Positions 13,198 through 13,458 of a DNA stretch of 13,458 bases are shown here, in pieces. Both the position numbers and the translations under genes were made by a program. The notes beneath the pieces were generated by a model. It saw only the letters and a list, made by a program, of their open reading frames with translations. It was not told the DNA's origin and made no database searches. The stretch lies in NCBI GenBank assembly GCA_964573475.1, contig CAZNJT010000044.1, positions 1 through 13,458 of the forward strand, given 5' to 3'. Each line of letters begins with the position of its first letter. Position 1 is the first letter of the stretch. Source of the DNA: CAVZKK01 sp964573475 (GTDB lineage: Archaea; Thermoproteota; Bathyarchaeia; Bathyarchaeales; Bathycorpusculaceae).

Positions 13198-13458
13198 TTA
13201 GGATTCTCGCTTTGTTATTGTAACTATGCCTTTTTCTGCATCTACCTTAACAAAGTCGCCAGTTTGGATGATTTCAAATGGGTCCTTTTCCAATTTATCT
13301 ACCAGAGGGACTTTCACCAGAAAAGCACTTACGACGAGCACCGTTTCCACATCCTTAACAATCAATGCTTTAGGCGCAACATTATGCGAAGCCAGTTTAA
13401 AGAGACCATCTATCTGAACCACTGAACTAGCCTTTCCAGACGGAAACACAAGCACCTT
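13198..13458 (-). CDS. Aconitase-X small (swivel) subunit, DUF126; likely phosphomevalonate dehydratase small subunit; N-terminus beyond the window
   Basis: Only the last 86 residues are present; the frame is open through the right edge, so the apparent GTG start at 13455 is internal. The opening KVLVFPSGKASSVVQIDGLF, with the conserved VFPSGxxSS loop, then NVAPKALIV, VPLVDKLEKDPFEIIQTGD and VKVDAEKGIVTI fit the swivelling domain of the AcnX family. In archaea this small subunit, with a large DUF521 partner, dehydrates (R)-5-phosphomevalonate to trans-anhydromevalonate 5-phosphate in isoprenoid-lipid synthesis; other AcnX members act on hydroxyproline derivatives in bacteria. The large subunit would be expected upstream, right of the window. 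The archaeal context supports the mevalonate role. Confidence 0.85.
   Translation of the reverse strand, partial: KVLVFPSGKASSVVQIDGLFKLASHNVAPKALIVKDVETVLVVSAFLVKVPLVDKLEKDPFEIIQTGDFVKVDAEKGIVTITKRES

Overview
The window looks like a chromosomal piece of an uncultured TACK-group archaeon, most likely Bathyarchaeia. This is an inference from several signs: tRNA genes interrupted by bulge-helix-bulge introns and carrying an encoded CCA; TATA boxes about 25-45 bases before start codons; a CdvA-like coiled-coil protein; large secreted proteins built from CARDB repeats, one with an archaeal-type C-terminal dockerin pair; and a DUF126/aconitase-X small subunit, which in archaea belongs to the modified mevalonate (lipid) pathway. 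No rRNA, CRISPR array or transposase is visible.

Layout. Bases 1-825 (minus) are most of a histone-deacetylase-family hydrolase that runs off the left edge. After a 435-base spacer comes a 1082-residue secreted protein (1261-4509, plus): signal peptide, jelly-roll domain, Ig-like domain, HELGH metallopeptidase-like domain, Ig/FN3-like domain, two CARDB repeats and a dockerin pair. A CdvA-like coiled-coil gene (4707-5393, minus) is divergent from a PadR-family regulator (5747-6118, plus). A tRNA-Lys with a 22-base intron (6201-6300) precedes a second surface protein (6430-8865, plus) with four CARDB repeats, one membrane span and a cytoplasmic zinc ribbon.

Bases 8866-11316 are gene-poor: a possible 38-residue ORF, an 81-residue two-helix membrane protein, a 139-residue stand-alone glycosyltransferase-2-like protein without a DxD motif, and a tRNA-Tyr (10931-11095) carrying two introns, one at the unusual position 30/31. 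Downstream lies an antitoxin/RelE-type toxin pair (11317-11793), followed at 11834-11864 by a degenerate copy of the tRNA-Tyr 3' end. The pair therefore sits between two tRNA-end repeats, as in a small integrated element or its remnant. The right end holds a class I aminotransferase (11990-13168, plus) converging on a partial DUF126 gene (13198-13458, minus).

Most genes look like single transcription units, not operons; the toxin-antitoxin pair is the clear exception. The two surface proteins share the same CARDB repeat type and dense N-glycosylation sequons, so they probably work in the cell envelope, but nothing here proves they act together. The most unusual items are the doubly interrupted tRNA-Tyr with its downstream 3'-end copy, and the dockerin-bearing metallopeptidase-like protein whose third zinc ligand is not where metzincins have it.
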